Source of the DNA: Artemia franciscana | Taxonomy: Eukaryota; Arthropoda; Branchiopoda; Anostraca; Artemiidae | Reading direction: 5' to 3' | DNA length: 64,000 bases | Assembly: GCF_032884065.1 (NCBI RefSeq) | Contig: NC_088867.1 | Location: forward strand, 58,726,675-58,790,674 | Shown here: positions 38,871-49,925 of the stretch, in pieces | Numbering within the stretch: position 1 is the first letter of the stretch | How the letters are laid out: every line of letters begins with the position of its first letter | Notes under the pieces: model-generated | Databases searched by the model: none | The model's input: only the letters and a program-made list of their open reading frames with translations | Told to the model about the DNA's origin: nothing | Made by a program: the position numbers and the translations under genes

Positions 38871-41864
38871 CACATATTGACTGCGAGAATATTGCTGATA
38901 TTTAGTTAAGAGACTCTATAAAGTCAGTTTTCACGCTGCAGTTTTCATTGCAAAACCAAGAAAAACTTCAATGTATCATTAAAAACATACAAAATTTCTT
39001 GCTTTATTCAAACATAAGAAATATTTGTATTTACTGAATCAAATCCCTAACAAATCATTATCTCTTAGTCTTTAAATCAACATTTTTACGGAAAAGGAGT
39101 ATTGTAAAACTTAACTAACGGGTTGATAGTTCAACGTAGCAACACTCAAAAATTTGATACAACTTTCAAAACTCACAATTTTTAAACAAATAAAAGAAGA
39201 ATCACAGGAAATCGCAGTTTTCAGATATGAATAGATCCAAAATGGATCAAGGGTGAGATTTTTTAAATTTTAACTTATCATTTACTTTAAGAAAACTATT
39301 TTTCATAACTTTAATTGCGATTTTTCTATACATTGTGTATGTTTATACCCAACACAATAGTAAAATTGTTTTTTACTTCTTCTGAAGATTTGGTATGTCC
39401 ACGCATAATATGTGCACGGATGGACCTAAAAAAAGAGCATCTTTAATTACGAGTTGGCAACTTTGGAAATAGAGACAGAAGAAAAATTTATTCTCTAAAT
39501 GCCAAAAGTATTACAGAAAAAAATATCTGTACTTAAGTAGTCACAATCACAAGCACATAAATATAAGTACAGAAAACTGTTTTTCCAAAAGATATGTATA
39601 TAAATTTACAGAATAAAGAAAAAAATATTTCTCAAAATAAAACACTCAGAAAGTAAATAATACAACAAACCTACTTAACCCTTTGAGATCAAACACTTTG
39701 AACTGAGAACAAACTTGTAAAAAGCCTCTAAATAAAATGGTTGTTATTCTTTGGATGGAGAGTGTCTCTTTAGCACAGCAAGGACGGCGAAGTCACTAGG
39801 GGATTTGCCGAGTTACCGTCGAAATTCGGGTAGAGGCTTTACTAATCCTTGATTAAACACGTAGACAATACACTTGCAAACAAAGTTGAACTGACTCTGA
39901 AAAAATTAATTAATAATAATTTAAAAAGTAATTTAAAAAAAATTAGATAATTAATGAAAATGACTCTGCAAACAAAGCTGACTATGAAATTAAATATCGC
40001 CAGTTATTAGCAAAAACTTTGTAACTGACACCTAAAGTCGAAATTCAGATACAAATGCTATCTAACGTCATATTTTACAACTATTCTAGTGGTATACTTC
40101 GTTTTTGTCGTATGATGCCTCTCAGATGAAGAAGTCAAATTTATTGCTAAACTGTTAAAACAATGTAGGACCACTTCTTACATTGTTTCTAACTGTTTCT
40201 AATTGTTTCTAACAGATTCTAATTGTGATACAATCTCATTTTGAAATCCAAATTTGATGTACGCCAGATGATAAAATTACCATGACGTGGGCAAATATTC
40301 GACTCATCTCTGATTTTTTTTTTTTTTTTTAAGTAGTTACTTTTGTAACTACATTAACTTTGTAACTACCTTTTTTTAACCTTTTTTCTTAACCTTTTGT
40401 TTCTTAACCTTTTTACATCAGTGATTCCAGTGATTTAATGATCAGTGAATCAGTGATTCCAGTCAATGATAAAACAGTTGATAAAAAAGATAACGATTTA
40501 TAATTGTTAGAAAAAATTGTGAGAAACAGCTCAACCACTTTCACAGAAGTGGTTGAGCTTTTTGAGGTCTCAACCAAGTAGCAAAGCTCTACAAACGGGT
40601 CTCAATAGCGGCTTTAAATTGGCGTTGAATTCGTTGTTCTATCTACAATATCTTTGGCTCCACAAAAATCGATTCTTTCTCGATTACATTTTTTTTTAAA
40701 TATGAAAAAGTGCAGATAAGACCTTTTAGCTATCAAGCAGCAATATATATATGTGAGGGAATCTGTAAAATAGGAGATTAAAGGAGTTGAAAATCGGACT
40801 ATTCGATACGTCACATTAGTGAACAAGAAATTATTTTGGATAATTATCAAATGGTTTAATGATTTTATTCGGTCATTTCATATCTATTTATTTTATATAA
40901 ATTGAAAATTAATTACGTTTATAAATTTATTGACGAGACTATATACATATTTAAGAACAGTTAAAGCTGTATAGTAGCCGAAAACTATTGCTCTGCACAA
41001 GATTTTGACCAAGAACGTATGAGTGAGAGAAGTGGCGCGCCAGAGATGTAGAAACGGGTCAAAATAAGTAAGAGTTGAGAAGAAAAAAATGTCTGAGTGC
41101 CAGGTGTTTTGGCAATTTTGTTTATTTCAAACAATTAAAAAAATTTAATTTTGATTAGGGGGTAGCAAGGGATGGCTTAATTATTATTAGTTAAACCATC
41201 AATAGTTGAACAAGCGAAAACGATACTTAATTCAAGTTCTTCAAGGAATTTGTTTGAGGACAATTTTTAGGAATGAGAATTTTCGAGGAGAAAAACACTA
41301 TTCCTTACGAAAGTAGGGATTTGAATCCAATTAGTATGTATGGTATGAAAGAGCTGTTTAGATAGTTAAAAAGAATTCTCAGAATGCAAGGAAATGGTAC
41401 CTGTAAAGCAAGGTTATTTTGTATATTAGATCGGCTAAATACGGTGGAAAAAAAATACCTAAAGAAAACCAACAACATTAGGCCAATATTGAATACAAAA
41501 TGTGACCAATATTTCGGACCAGTAATCATGGTCCAGTTTCAGCGCGCAATTAAAATAAATGAAAAATAAAACTTACTTGTTAACAAAACACTTAGGAATT
41601 ATAAGAAAAACAACTCACAAGACAAAATTGTGAGATGTGACTTGAAGAAACAAAACAGACCTTTTTAGGTTTCATTTATTTCAATTAGGCATGTAAAATC
41701 ACTGCGATTATCAATCCAAAATATTCGCCTCCTTTTTTTTTTGAACGTTTTTTTGTCTTCTTTTGTTTTTGAATGTAAGACGTTCTTAAGGGATATCCAA
41801 CAAAGAGGAGCAGAAAACGTGGCCTTTTGTATTTATTTTTAACGGAATTGCGCTCTTTGATTGG
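38871..41864. other. No recognised gene
   Basis: AT-rich DNA between the convergent dynein and phosphatase genes. Short TTTCTAA repeats at 40183-40220 and CAGTGATTCCAGTGA at 40423-40465. Open frames on both strands are short and lack family signatures. Confidence 0.45.
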
Positions 41865-42385
41865 CGAAAAAGGAACGTGAGAGGGGGAGAGGGGGGCTAG
41901 TTGCTTTCTAATATTTTTAGTCACTTAAAAAAGGCAATGAAACTTTTGATTTCGATCTAATGATCCCTTTCCCGATCTTTTATGATCACTGGTTGGATAT
42001 GATCACACTTGGAGAAAAAAGCACGCATCCGTGATCTTTGCGCTGACTAACAATGCAAAAATTCTACAATGTTGTACATATATTGTTGAAACCTCTACAT
42101 TATGGTTCTCTGTTATGCTGAATCTGATGGAGCGATTTTCATTAAGATCACTTGATATTTTGGGGGTGTTTCCCTCCTTTTTCAAAATTTGGAAAACTCT
42201 GTAAGGCTTGTAACTACTGATGGGTACCATTAACTTTGATAAATTTTACATATTTCGAATAAGCATCACAATTCGATTTTTTTAAATGTATCTATTGTCA
42301 TCAAGACTCCGTTACTTACAGTTTTGGTTACTCATGAGCCGCATCACTCCTTACTTACAATTCGTTACCACGAACTGTTTGATTA
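41865..42385. mobile_element. Dispersed repeat family F2, copy 2
   Basis: Same orientation and order of landmarks as 25825-26345, ending TTCGTTACCACGAACTGTTT, after which the ~230-bp satellite begins directly. Confidence 0.65.
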
Positions 42386-43135
42386 TCAGGAATTTCAAGA
42401 AAGAAAAAAAAAATCACGAGACTCTGGGAGCTTAGGAAGTAGACTGCAATTCATTGTATCCCAGACTCCCTAATTTTTTGAGCTAACCAAGTAGATGTGG
42501 ATAATAGACAAGTATATCAAAATATTCAAAATGCATTATGATGCACTGCAAATTGGTACATTGTCCAAGTAGCCAAAATAGGCGGAATTGTATTACGAAT
42601 ACCAGGAATTTCGAAAAAAAATGGCGAAAATCATGAGATTTCGGGAGCTGAAGAGGTGGAATGCAATTTTCTTTATTTCTAAGACCTCCCTAATTTTCTG
42701 AGCTAAACTAGAAGATGTAGATAATAGATAAGTAGAATCAAAATATACAAAATTTATCATGATGCACAGCGAATTTATACATTCTCACTGTATTGTCCAA
42801 GTAGCCAAAATAGGTGGAGTTGCATGACAATTGACAGGAATTTCGGAAAAGATCGCAACAATCACGAGATTCTAGGAGGTGAAGAAGTGGAATGCAATTT
42901 TCTAAGAGCTATCTAATTTTCTGAATTAAACAAGTAGTCATGGGGAATATACAAGTAGAATCAAAATATACAAGATTTATCATGACACACAACGAATTGA
43001 TACATTGCCACTGTGATTCACAACTCTGTGATTCACTGTGATTCATTGTCCAAGTAGCCAAAACAAGTGGAATTGTAAGATGATTACCAGGAATTTCGGA
43101 AAAGATCGTAGAAATCATGAGATTTCTGGGAGCTG
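42386..43135. repeat. ~230-bp satellite, about 3.3 copies
   Basis: Units begin (A)CAGGAATTTCG at about 42386, 42601, 42834 and 43085. Each carries ATCA(C/T)GAGATT...GGGAGCT, TGGAATGCAATTTTCT, CTAATTTTCTGAGCTAAAC, GTAGATAATAGA(C/T)AAGTAGA, ATCATGATGCAC and TTGTCCAAGTAGCCAAAATA. Spacing is 215, 233 and 251 bp; the last unit has an extra CTGTGATTCA triplication at 43010-43045. Confidence 0.85.
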
Positions 43136-43149
43136 GCGTAGAATCCCAA

Positions 43150-43495
43150 AAGAAACAACTGATATGGAATCACTCGTAAGAAACAGCTGAAAGCGTTGCC
43201 TCCTACAGAGCTACATTTTGTAAAACATTGTAAGCGTTCTTACTAGCTTGGAATCTGGAATGCCTCATTGATTGCAAGACAATGTATGTCAAGCCCTTTG
43301 AGTTATGGATCGCTATTACCTGGACAAGAAGCTTTTCCCGTTGTTTCGAGCGCTTTTTCGCTTCCATCAGAATATTCAGAACTCTTTTGTGAGTGTAACA
43401 AAAAATGCACCAAGAACTGTAAATGCCTTCTTCGATTTTGTGATGTTTTGTGTGCTTGTGCCGGAAAGTGTGATAATTCCCCTGAAGAAGTATAA
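43150..43495 (+). pseudogene. Decayed ORF with a CXC-type cysteine cluster
   Basis: One plus frame reads KQLKALPPTELHFVKHCKRS, a stop, then WNASLIARQCMSSPLSYGSL and, near the end, LFCECNKKCTKNCKCLLRFC followed by DVLCACAGKCDNS. Nine cysteines in CxC/CxxxC spacing resemble CXC (tesmin/TSO1-like) clusters, and 'LPPT...F..H.KR' upstream is a block I associate with widespread repetitive ORFs in invertebrates. Probably the end of a transposon-borne or multicopy ORF. The function is unknown and the internal stop suggests decay. Not part of the phosphatase (opposite strand). Confidence 0.45.
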
Positions 43496-44908
43496 CATAT
43501 GCGTAATTTGTGGCCATTTCATTTGGATTCTTTTTCTTTCTCTTTTTTTCATCAAAGACTCTATTTCTGCAGTTTATTTTTTTTTTTTACGTACTTCTGT
43601 CAAGGCTAAGATTCAATATATATGCACTTTAATTTATTCCAAGTGGCTCCCGTTTTGAAGCCACAAACGGAATGCAACCGCAACGGTGTTGTCACCTTCC
43701 AATGAGCTTCAATTGCTCTGTTCCTCCCCCTTTGAACATAACTCTAATGCAAGTACAGTAAAGTTGGTTTCTGGTGTCACCACTTCAGTATGTTTTAATG
43801 ATATGCTAGAATCTGACTGTATTCATCATTTTTTCTTTTCTCTCTCGGTACTTGATTCTGTTTATCATTCTAAGTCCAAACCTCTCATCCAGGTCGAAAA
43901 ACAGAGAATATAGCTCATCGAATATGCAAATTAGGTGATATATCCTTTGGCACAAAAAATTTTCGTTGCGCCCGCGTATATTCGTTTTCAGCAACCAATT
44001 CTGCCCCTGGTAAATTTCTCAAACCTTCTTTAGCTCGTTGAAGCCAGTGATGTTAGAATTTCTTTGACTGGTTCCCTGACTAATATGCTATAAAGACAAG
44101 AGAGAGAAAACAATATTTTGCACAAAAAGGTTTTTACGCAAAAAAGAAAAAAATTCATATATCTTATCTTTTATGTATTTATAGTTTTGGTTATAATAAG
44201 GCAAGATAGAATAATATAGGAATAATATTCCTGTTAATTAGAATTTTCTGCGACGCTAAATGCGGTTAGCACTTACGGTAACAATCTATTGGATAAAATT
44301 ACGCTTGAACGGGCCAACAAAAAATTCGGGCCATTTGAACATGTGTTTTGATGCAAATATATTGAAAATCAATTGAAAATTTCAGCTGAAAAAATCAATT
44401 GAAAATCAATTGAAAAATCTTGGTATCCCTAGGGATACCAAGAGTGTCTAGTTTCTAATGGTTCTAGCTTTTATAATGGTTATAATGGTAGCTTTTATAA
44501 ATTAAAAAAAAAAAATTAAGATACATCCTGGAAGTAACAAGCGTAAAAATTAAGAACTGTGCAAACCTCTGAACAAAAATAACCTCCTGAACCTCCTGAA
44601 CAAAAACAAACCTCCTGAAATAGGAATTCTAATACATCAGAAGTTTCGAACTATCTGAAGTCAGAAATTGCCATATTAATTATTACAGGTTAAACATTGC
44701 GAACATATATACTTAAAGATTTATAAATAGAGGATAGATAAAGGTTTATTTAGCATTCAGAGCTATATATAGCCGCGTATCAAAGCTAAAGTAGTCTGAA
44801 TTTGGAGAAGGCTCAGGATTTAGGCAGGAAACACCTTGGGGCCTCTCAGAGCCAAATACAATTTGCACCATAATCATAATCGCACCACAATGCACCAAAG
44901 ATACTCAC
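43496..44908. other. No recognised gene; expected phosphatase 3' exon not seen
   Basis: AT-rich. 44340-44415 contains AATTGAAAATCAATTGAAAA repeats. A PTPN4-type exon beginning SQYxFVCEAI should follow the exon ending at 44909 on the minus strand, but no such frame was recognised here or further left in the window. Confidence 0.45.
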
Positions 44909-45193
44909 AGGAGTTTGCACCATCATCGCTCTTTGATCCCTCATTATTTTGACAATTTCAATTGGATACACAGGTTCATTGGCTTCAATTAAACAGATTG
45001 CTGTCTCCATCAAGATCAGCACACCAGTCCGACCAATTCCTGCAGAGCAATGGACTACAGTTGGTTCGACCATTCCAGCTCGAGCCGCTCGAACACGATT
45101 AACAAAATCTAAAAACTCTTCATTGGACTCTGGGACACCATGATCAGGCCATGCGAGGTACTGCATTTGGGTCACGTGACGCTCTGCCCCGTT
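44909..45193 (-). CDS. Ptpmeg-like: Protein tyrosine phosphatase, PTPN3/PTPN4 (Ptpmeg) type: catalytic exon
   Basis: A 285-nt phase 0-0 exon on the minus strand, acceptor GTGTCATATAG, donor CCT/GTGAGT. It reads [20 protein letters not shown], then [20 protein letters not shown] and [26 protein letters not shown] carries the general-acid aspartate. [10 protein letters not shown] is the complete P-loop with nucleophile cysteine and arginine. QRAMMVQT is the Q-loop with the water-positioning glutamine. The family hydrolyses phosphotyrosine on proteins; the FERM-PDZ members PTPN3/PTPN4 act at the membrane cortex. Assignment to that subfamily rests on [36 protein letters not shown] and the neighbouring exons; FERM and PDZ exons lie outside what was recognised. 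All catalytic residues are present. Confidence 0.93.
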
Positions 45194-46665
45194 CTATATG
45201 ACACAAAGATAAGGTAATCATTTATTACCCACTTCAAATAAAGATAAAAGAAACAGTGAAATCTGCTAAAGAAAAAGACACAATACACTAAATTAAGTTA
45301 TAACAATAGCTAGCAATTAAAAACTACAAAAAACGAAAAATATAATAAAGAGAAAAAAAATAAACAAAAAACAAGGACAGGACAAAAAGAGGTGAAAAGA
45401 CAATTGGTCATTTGTTTAAGTTTTTAGTCTTTATTTAAATAATTGGTCTTAGCTAAGTTATATAAATAATCTTCTCAAGATATTAAGGGTAGCCAATAGC
45501 GCATTAATTAATAGGGATTCAGGAAACACAAAGCACAGATAAATACAGAAACAAAGAGGTGAAGAATCAGGTACCATGAAACCTTTTTCAACCTGTCAAG
45601 TCTCCACTTCTAGAATATTTCATATGAATCTACCAAATAGAATCCAGTTATTGATGGAAAAATCGTTCTTTAGTTCTAGAATAATCAATAGCTTTAGATT
45701 ATTTCAAGAGTTAAGGCGTTCAGTTCTAGATGAATCTACTCTCAGTAAGTTTAAGTAAAGGCTGGGCTCCTCAGAGTAGTATCTAAGGGCCAATACTTTT
45801 CCTGGTGTAAATCAAAAACATAGGGGGCAATTTCATTAACCCTATATGTCATTTTGCTGCCAATATCATGGTCCGTGCAGTTCTCCATAAACATGATCAA
45901 ACTTTAAAGGCTTCCCTATTTATTCTATCGAATCACCTTGAGATGGAAGTGATCTGATACCTATATGCTCATCTTCAATACATTCAAGAGTAATGATCTA
46001 GCAATTATCCAATCGAAGGCCTCACGTAAACATTCAGACTTTATCTTCAAGGGATAAGCTAACCCTTGATTCAGCTAACAGCCATCCCTATCCTAGTTGA
46101 CAAACTTTGTTCGATTTGACTTTATGGAGTACCAAATCTTGGCTTTTTAGAAATTAAAAGTAAATGAGAAGAAGAAAGAAAAAAAAACATTTTTCTAATT
46201 TAAATTATTAGAAGTGAAACTGAGAGGTTAGAAAAGCAAATAATTTTTCTTTTTTTTTATTGGGTTAACAACAAAGAGGGTAAAAATAATTAAAAAAGAC
46301 AAAAAAATAGACAGAGAAAAGAGAATAAAAAGAAGAGTATCTGCTTAATTCTTTGTTTATTTTTTAGACTCTCTAAACCTAAAAATCTCTTTAATTTCTT
46401 TATAAAAAAGAGAATAATCACAATTAAGAAAGAAAAAAAGAAATTAAAAGGCCTTAGAAAAAAAAGAAATGAAAAATTATTTCCTTTCAATAGAAAATGA
46501 CTAACTTATAGTACTTTTGTATCTTTAAACGTATTTTTCCCACCAGTCTTAGAAAGTAGATGATTATGAAATTCTTCGGTCATCAAATCAAAAAAAATTG
46601 AATATCGAAAAAATATTTATTTCAAAATGTATATATTGAACAGCAAAGGTTTCAGCTATGGCTTT
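45194..46665. other. Phosphatase intron, no recognised gene
   Basis: AT-rich, with A-rich/T-rich tracts at 46170-46490. No transposon recognised. Confidence 0.5.
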
Positions 46666-46669
46666 ATTT

Positions 46670-47513
46670 CCAATTAATACTTTGTTTAAACAGAAACAAA
46701 ATATCTACTTAAATCTTTGTTCGTAATTTTAAATTCTCTAAACACAAAACTTTCTTCAAATTACTTCAGCTAAACAGTAAGTCTAATTAATACTTCGTTT
46801 AAACAAAAAAAAAATATCTACTTAAATCTTTGTTTGTAATTTTAAATTCTCTAAACACAAAACTCTCTTCAATTACTTCAGCTAAACATCAGATCTTGAA
46901 TCAATACTTTGTTTAAAAAAAAAAAAAAATCTACTTACATCTTTGTTCGTAATTTTAAATTCTCTAAACACAAAACTCTCTTCAAATTACTTCAGCTAAA
47001 CAGCAAGTCTCTAATTACTCTAATTAATACTTCGTTTAAACAAAAAAAAATATCTACTTAAATCTTTGTTTGTAATTTTAAATTCTCTAAACACAAAACT
47101 CTCTTCAATTACTTCAGCTAAACATCAGATCTTGAATCAATACTTTGTTTAAAAAAAAAAAAAAATCTACTTACATCTTTGTTCGTAATTTTAAATTCTC
47201 TAAACGCAAAACTCTCTTCAATTACTTCAGCTAAACAGCAGATCTTGAATCAATACTTTATTTAAACGAAAACGAAAATCTACTTACATCTTTGTTCGTA
47301 ATTTTAAATGCTCTAAACGCAAAACTCTCTTCAATTACTTCAGCTAAACATCAGATCTTGAATCAATACTTTATTTAAACGAAAACGAAAATCTACTTAC
47401 ATCTTTGTTCGTAATTTTAAATTCTCTAAACGCAAAACTCTCTTCAATTACTTCAGCTAAATATCAGATCTTGAATCAATACTTTATTTAAACGAAAACG
47501 AAAATCTACTTAC
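46670..47513 (-). repeat. 113-bp tandem array copied from the phosphatase exon/intron boundary (7 intronic copies)
   Basis: The plus-strand anchor TCTACTTA(C/A)ATCTTTGTTCG recurs near 46703, 46817, 46930, 47053, 47166, 47279, 47391 and 47504; the last is the real exon end. Spacing is 112-114 bp except one of 123. Each unit holds ~74 nt of the exon's 3' end, the 5' splice site region and ~39 nt of intron. The four copies at 46930, 47166, 47279 and 47391 keep GAT/GTAAGT on the minus strand. Those at 46703, 46817 and 47053 read GATTTAAGT and have lost the GT. Copies 2+3 and 4+5 are near-identical pairs, a higher-order duplication. Copies nearest the exon match it best. Confidence 0.93.
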
Positions 47514-47740
47514 ATCTTTGTTCGTAATTTTAAATTCTCTAAACGCAAAACTCTCTTCAATTACTTCAGCTAAACAGCAGATCTCGAACTGTCCTATCTC
47601 TATGCTTGAATCCACATCTGGCCAATACTTGTGGCACTTTATTCTCCCTCTTTCAAGCAGTGTTGTGAGCATCACAATTAATGTTGATTGAGCCTCCCAG
47701 ATCATGTACCAAAAATCTGTTTGAGTTGTAGGCAATGGTC
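47514..47740 (-). CDS. Ptpmeg-like: Protein tyrosine phosphatase, PTPN3/PTPN4 (Ptpmeg) type: middle catalytic-domain exon
   Basis: A 227-nt minus-strand exon, acceptor CGTTCCTGTTTAG, donor GAT/GTAAGT. It starts in phase 1 (the split glycine of QGPLP) and ends in phase 0. It reads PLPTTQTDFWYMIWEAQSTL, IVMLTTLLERGRIKCHKYWP and FAFREFKITNKD. QGPLP..t..dFW.miWe....iVmLT...E.gr.KC.qYWP is the classic PTP motif series (KC..YWP before the WPD loop). Identity to the PTPN3/4 subfamily is inferred from LTTLLERGR(I)KCHKYWP. The last ~74 nt of this exon are also found seven times in the following intron. Confidence 0.93.
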
Positions 47741-48003
47741 CTAAACAGGAACGGTTGACAGTTTACTTAAGGAAAATGATAAACTAATGCATATCAGTTC
47801 ATACTAAGGCAAACTTCAACACATGAATTAAAACAACAAAGAACAACGAAAATATACACTTCTCAAAAGGAGAAATAAGAAAAAAAAGAGGGAAAAAGAG
47901 GGTAAGCGTAGAAAAAGAGTAAATTTAACACCAAAAGCAATAAAAGCGTGATTGCATGGAATTACTTTAACAAAGACACACAGAATACAAAATATTACAT
48001 CAT

Positions 48004-48198
48004 ACCTTTTTGACAGGGGTGTTTCCATATAAGGTCAACCATGGCATGATAGTCGTTGCGACTGTGCAGAAACACAAAATTTAGCCTTTTTAAGTTCATA
48101 AATATGGACCCTCCTCCTACTTTCAAATAGACAGTTGTAGGACATACTTTGGTAACATAATATTTCGGAAATGTCATTTCAAAAGATACCTGTTCGTG
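48004..48198 (-). other. Orphan exon-like ORF in the phosphatase intron
   Basis: The minus strand has an acceptor-like TATCACGAACAG and an open stretch VSFEMTFPKYYVTKVCPTTV, YLKVGGGSIFMNLKRLNFVF then HAMVDLIWKHPCQK, ending at a donor-like AAAAAG/GTATGATG. It cannot be part of the known phosphatase reading, because the flanking exons join directly in phase (Q|GPLP). It could be a fragment of a repetitive ORF or an exon of an unknown nested gene; no family recognised. Confidence 0.25.
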
Positions 48199-49176
48199 AT
48201 ACTATTTTTATCACGTTTTGACTACGTGTGGCATTTGAAATCATCTCTATTAATTTATGTGATTTTCCTTTGCTATTGTTGAAAACCTTGGCTCATATCC
48301 CACAATTTCGTATCTATGGAATGAGAAGGAAAGGAGGAGGGGTGGTGGTGACCCTGTATCCTCCCATGACCAGATTACTAGAATTATGGGATACTTGAAA
48401 CTGTAGACCTTCCTCATTCGTTCTGTTGAAAGCACGTTCGTTTTTCTAATACTTCTGGTCATCTAGTGCAGGTCTTTAAGCAAACTATTTTTTCATGGAA
48501 ACCTTAAAATGTTTCGATAGGTATGGAAAACACAATAATTGAAAATTAAAAATCCGTGGTTACGACCAAATAAATTGTCCACATACAAACATATATAGAG
48601 TGGGAAGGGTCGATAAAAAAAAAAAAAAAAAAAAAAAAAAAGCCAATCTTTATGATTACAGTTTTCAGTGTAGGGCTTTAACAAAATAAGGCATAAGAAA
48701 AGACAAAACTGAATATAAAGCCCACAAGCAAGATAAAAAAGAAAAACAAGAAAAAACGTGGGTACCCTTTCTCTATATGTATTTACTATACCTACAGTCC
48801 TTCTACACAAAATGAAAAGATTTGCTGCTAAATTCAAAACTAAGTTGAGAACAAGCTACAAGTAAAGCGCAAAGGGAGCCTAATCAAATGACGGAACTTA
48901 TAAGGTTTATTGTTCACACTTCAAATTTGATTTGCACTTCTGCGCACAGAGACATACCAACCAGGTTTGTTCTTTTTGTTGATTATTTTTGCTAACAACA
49001 GCAAACATCACATTTACATTGGTGCAAAAAAAACATACTTTGGTAAAAAATGTTTTTAATTTCGCTAAGCGAATATTTATAAATAAATAGGATTTTCTTT
49101 TATTCGTGTTCTGATGTTGTAACAAAGTGAAGACATTGAATTAAACCATTTCAACTGGCCTAAGCAGACCCGTATC
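48199..49176. other. Phosphatase intron, no recognised gene
   Basis: Includes a poly(A) run of 27 at 48616-48642. No coding or structured element recognised. Confidence 0.5.
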
Positions 49177-49325
49177 CAGAGGGTCAGGGGGTTTGAACCC
49201 CCCACCCAAAATGTTTGTCCGATTCGTAAAACGTAAGAAAAATGAATATAAATAAATTTTGGATGCGTTTTTAATTTTTTTTTGTACCCCCCCCCCCCGA
49301 AAAATCCTGGATACGACTCAGTGCC
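49177..49325. repeat. Short MITE-like repeat, copy 2 (both ends)
   Basis: ~150 bp with inverted ends: left CCCGTATCCAGAGGGTCAGG, right GAAAAATCCTGGATACGACT. A central C-run (CCCCCCCCCCCCC) and GGATGCGTTTTTAATTTTTT. Compare the decayed copy at 1600-1795. Confidence 0.6.
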
Positions 49326-49451
49326 TAAGGCTCTGAGAGGGATTACCAAACTTGTTTAACAGTGTTTGACAAGCAAATCAGGTAAATCTATCGCACGCCT
49401 CGATTTCAACAGAAGTTCTCTTTTAAAAGAAATTTTAGAGGCAAATTACTT

Positions 49452-49738
49452 TTACAATGTAAATATAATGATAATTTAGTATGCATCTAACATGTAGTAT
49501 GTAGAATGTAGTATGTGTATGTAGTATGCGATAATGTAGTATGCATTTAAAATGCAGTATGTAATATGTGGTAATGTAGTATGCATCTAATGTGTAGTAC
49601 GTAGAATGTAGTATATGTGTGTAGTATGTGATAATGTAGTATGCATCTAAAATGTAGTATACAGTATGTAGTATACAGTATGCATCTAATGTAGCATGCA
49701 TTTTAGTATGCATCATTATGTAAATATAATGATACTAT
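49452..49738. repeat. GTAGTATG minisatellite flanked by a direct repeat
   Basis: Higher-order array of GTAGTATG, CATCTAA(C/T)(A/G)TGTAGTA and GATAATGTAGTATGCAT words from ~49480 to 49715, framed by TGTAAATATAATGATA at 49457-49472 and 49721-49736. Sits directly before the 3' tail of the RTE-like fragment at 49740. Confidence 0.85.
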
Positions 49739-49739
49739 T

Positions 49740-49925
49740 ACTACTACTACAACTAATAACTCACCACAGCACCAAGCCGACTGAGGCCAACAGAGCTACG
49801 CAAGCTCCTCCTCCAACCAAATCTATTCAAGGCCTCTCTCTTTACACCCTCCCAGGAAGTTCCCGTTTCCTTTAAATCTTTATTTATGACATCCTCCCAC
49901 CCCAGACGGGGACGACCTGCTTTCC
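49740..49925 (-). pseudogene. RTE-like retrotransposon 3' fragment (minus strand)
   Basis: Encodes AGRPRLGWEDVINKDLKETG, TSWEGVKREALNRFGWRRSL and RSSVGLSRLGAVVSY, the C-terminal end of an RTE-type ORF, still open, followed by a GTAGTAGTAGTAATAGTA tail (plus-strand 49735-49752). Upstream of GRPRLGW the similarity stops, so it is a 5'-truncated copy of under 200 bp. Confidence 0.82.

Noticed and set aside
44949..45143. Plus-strand ORF across the phosphatase exon
   Set aside because: Antisense shadow of the catalytic exon, which has all PTP motifs and correct splice sites on the minus strand.
49435..49716. Tyr/His-rich 93-residue ORF
   Set aside because: Translation of the GTAGTATG minisatellite.
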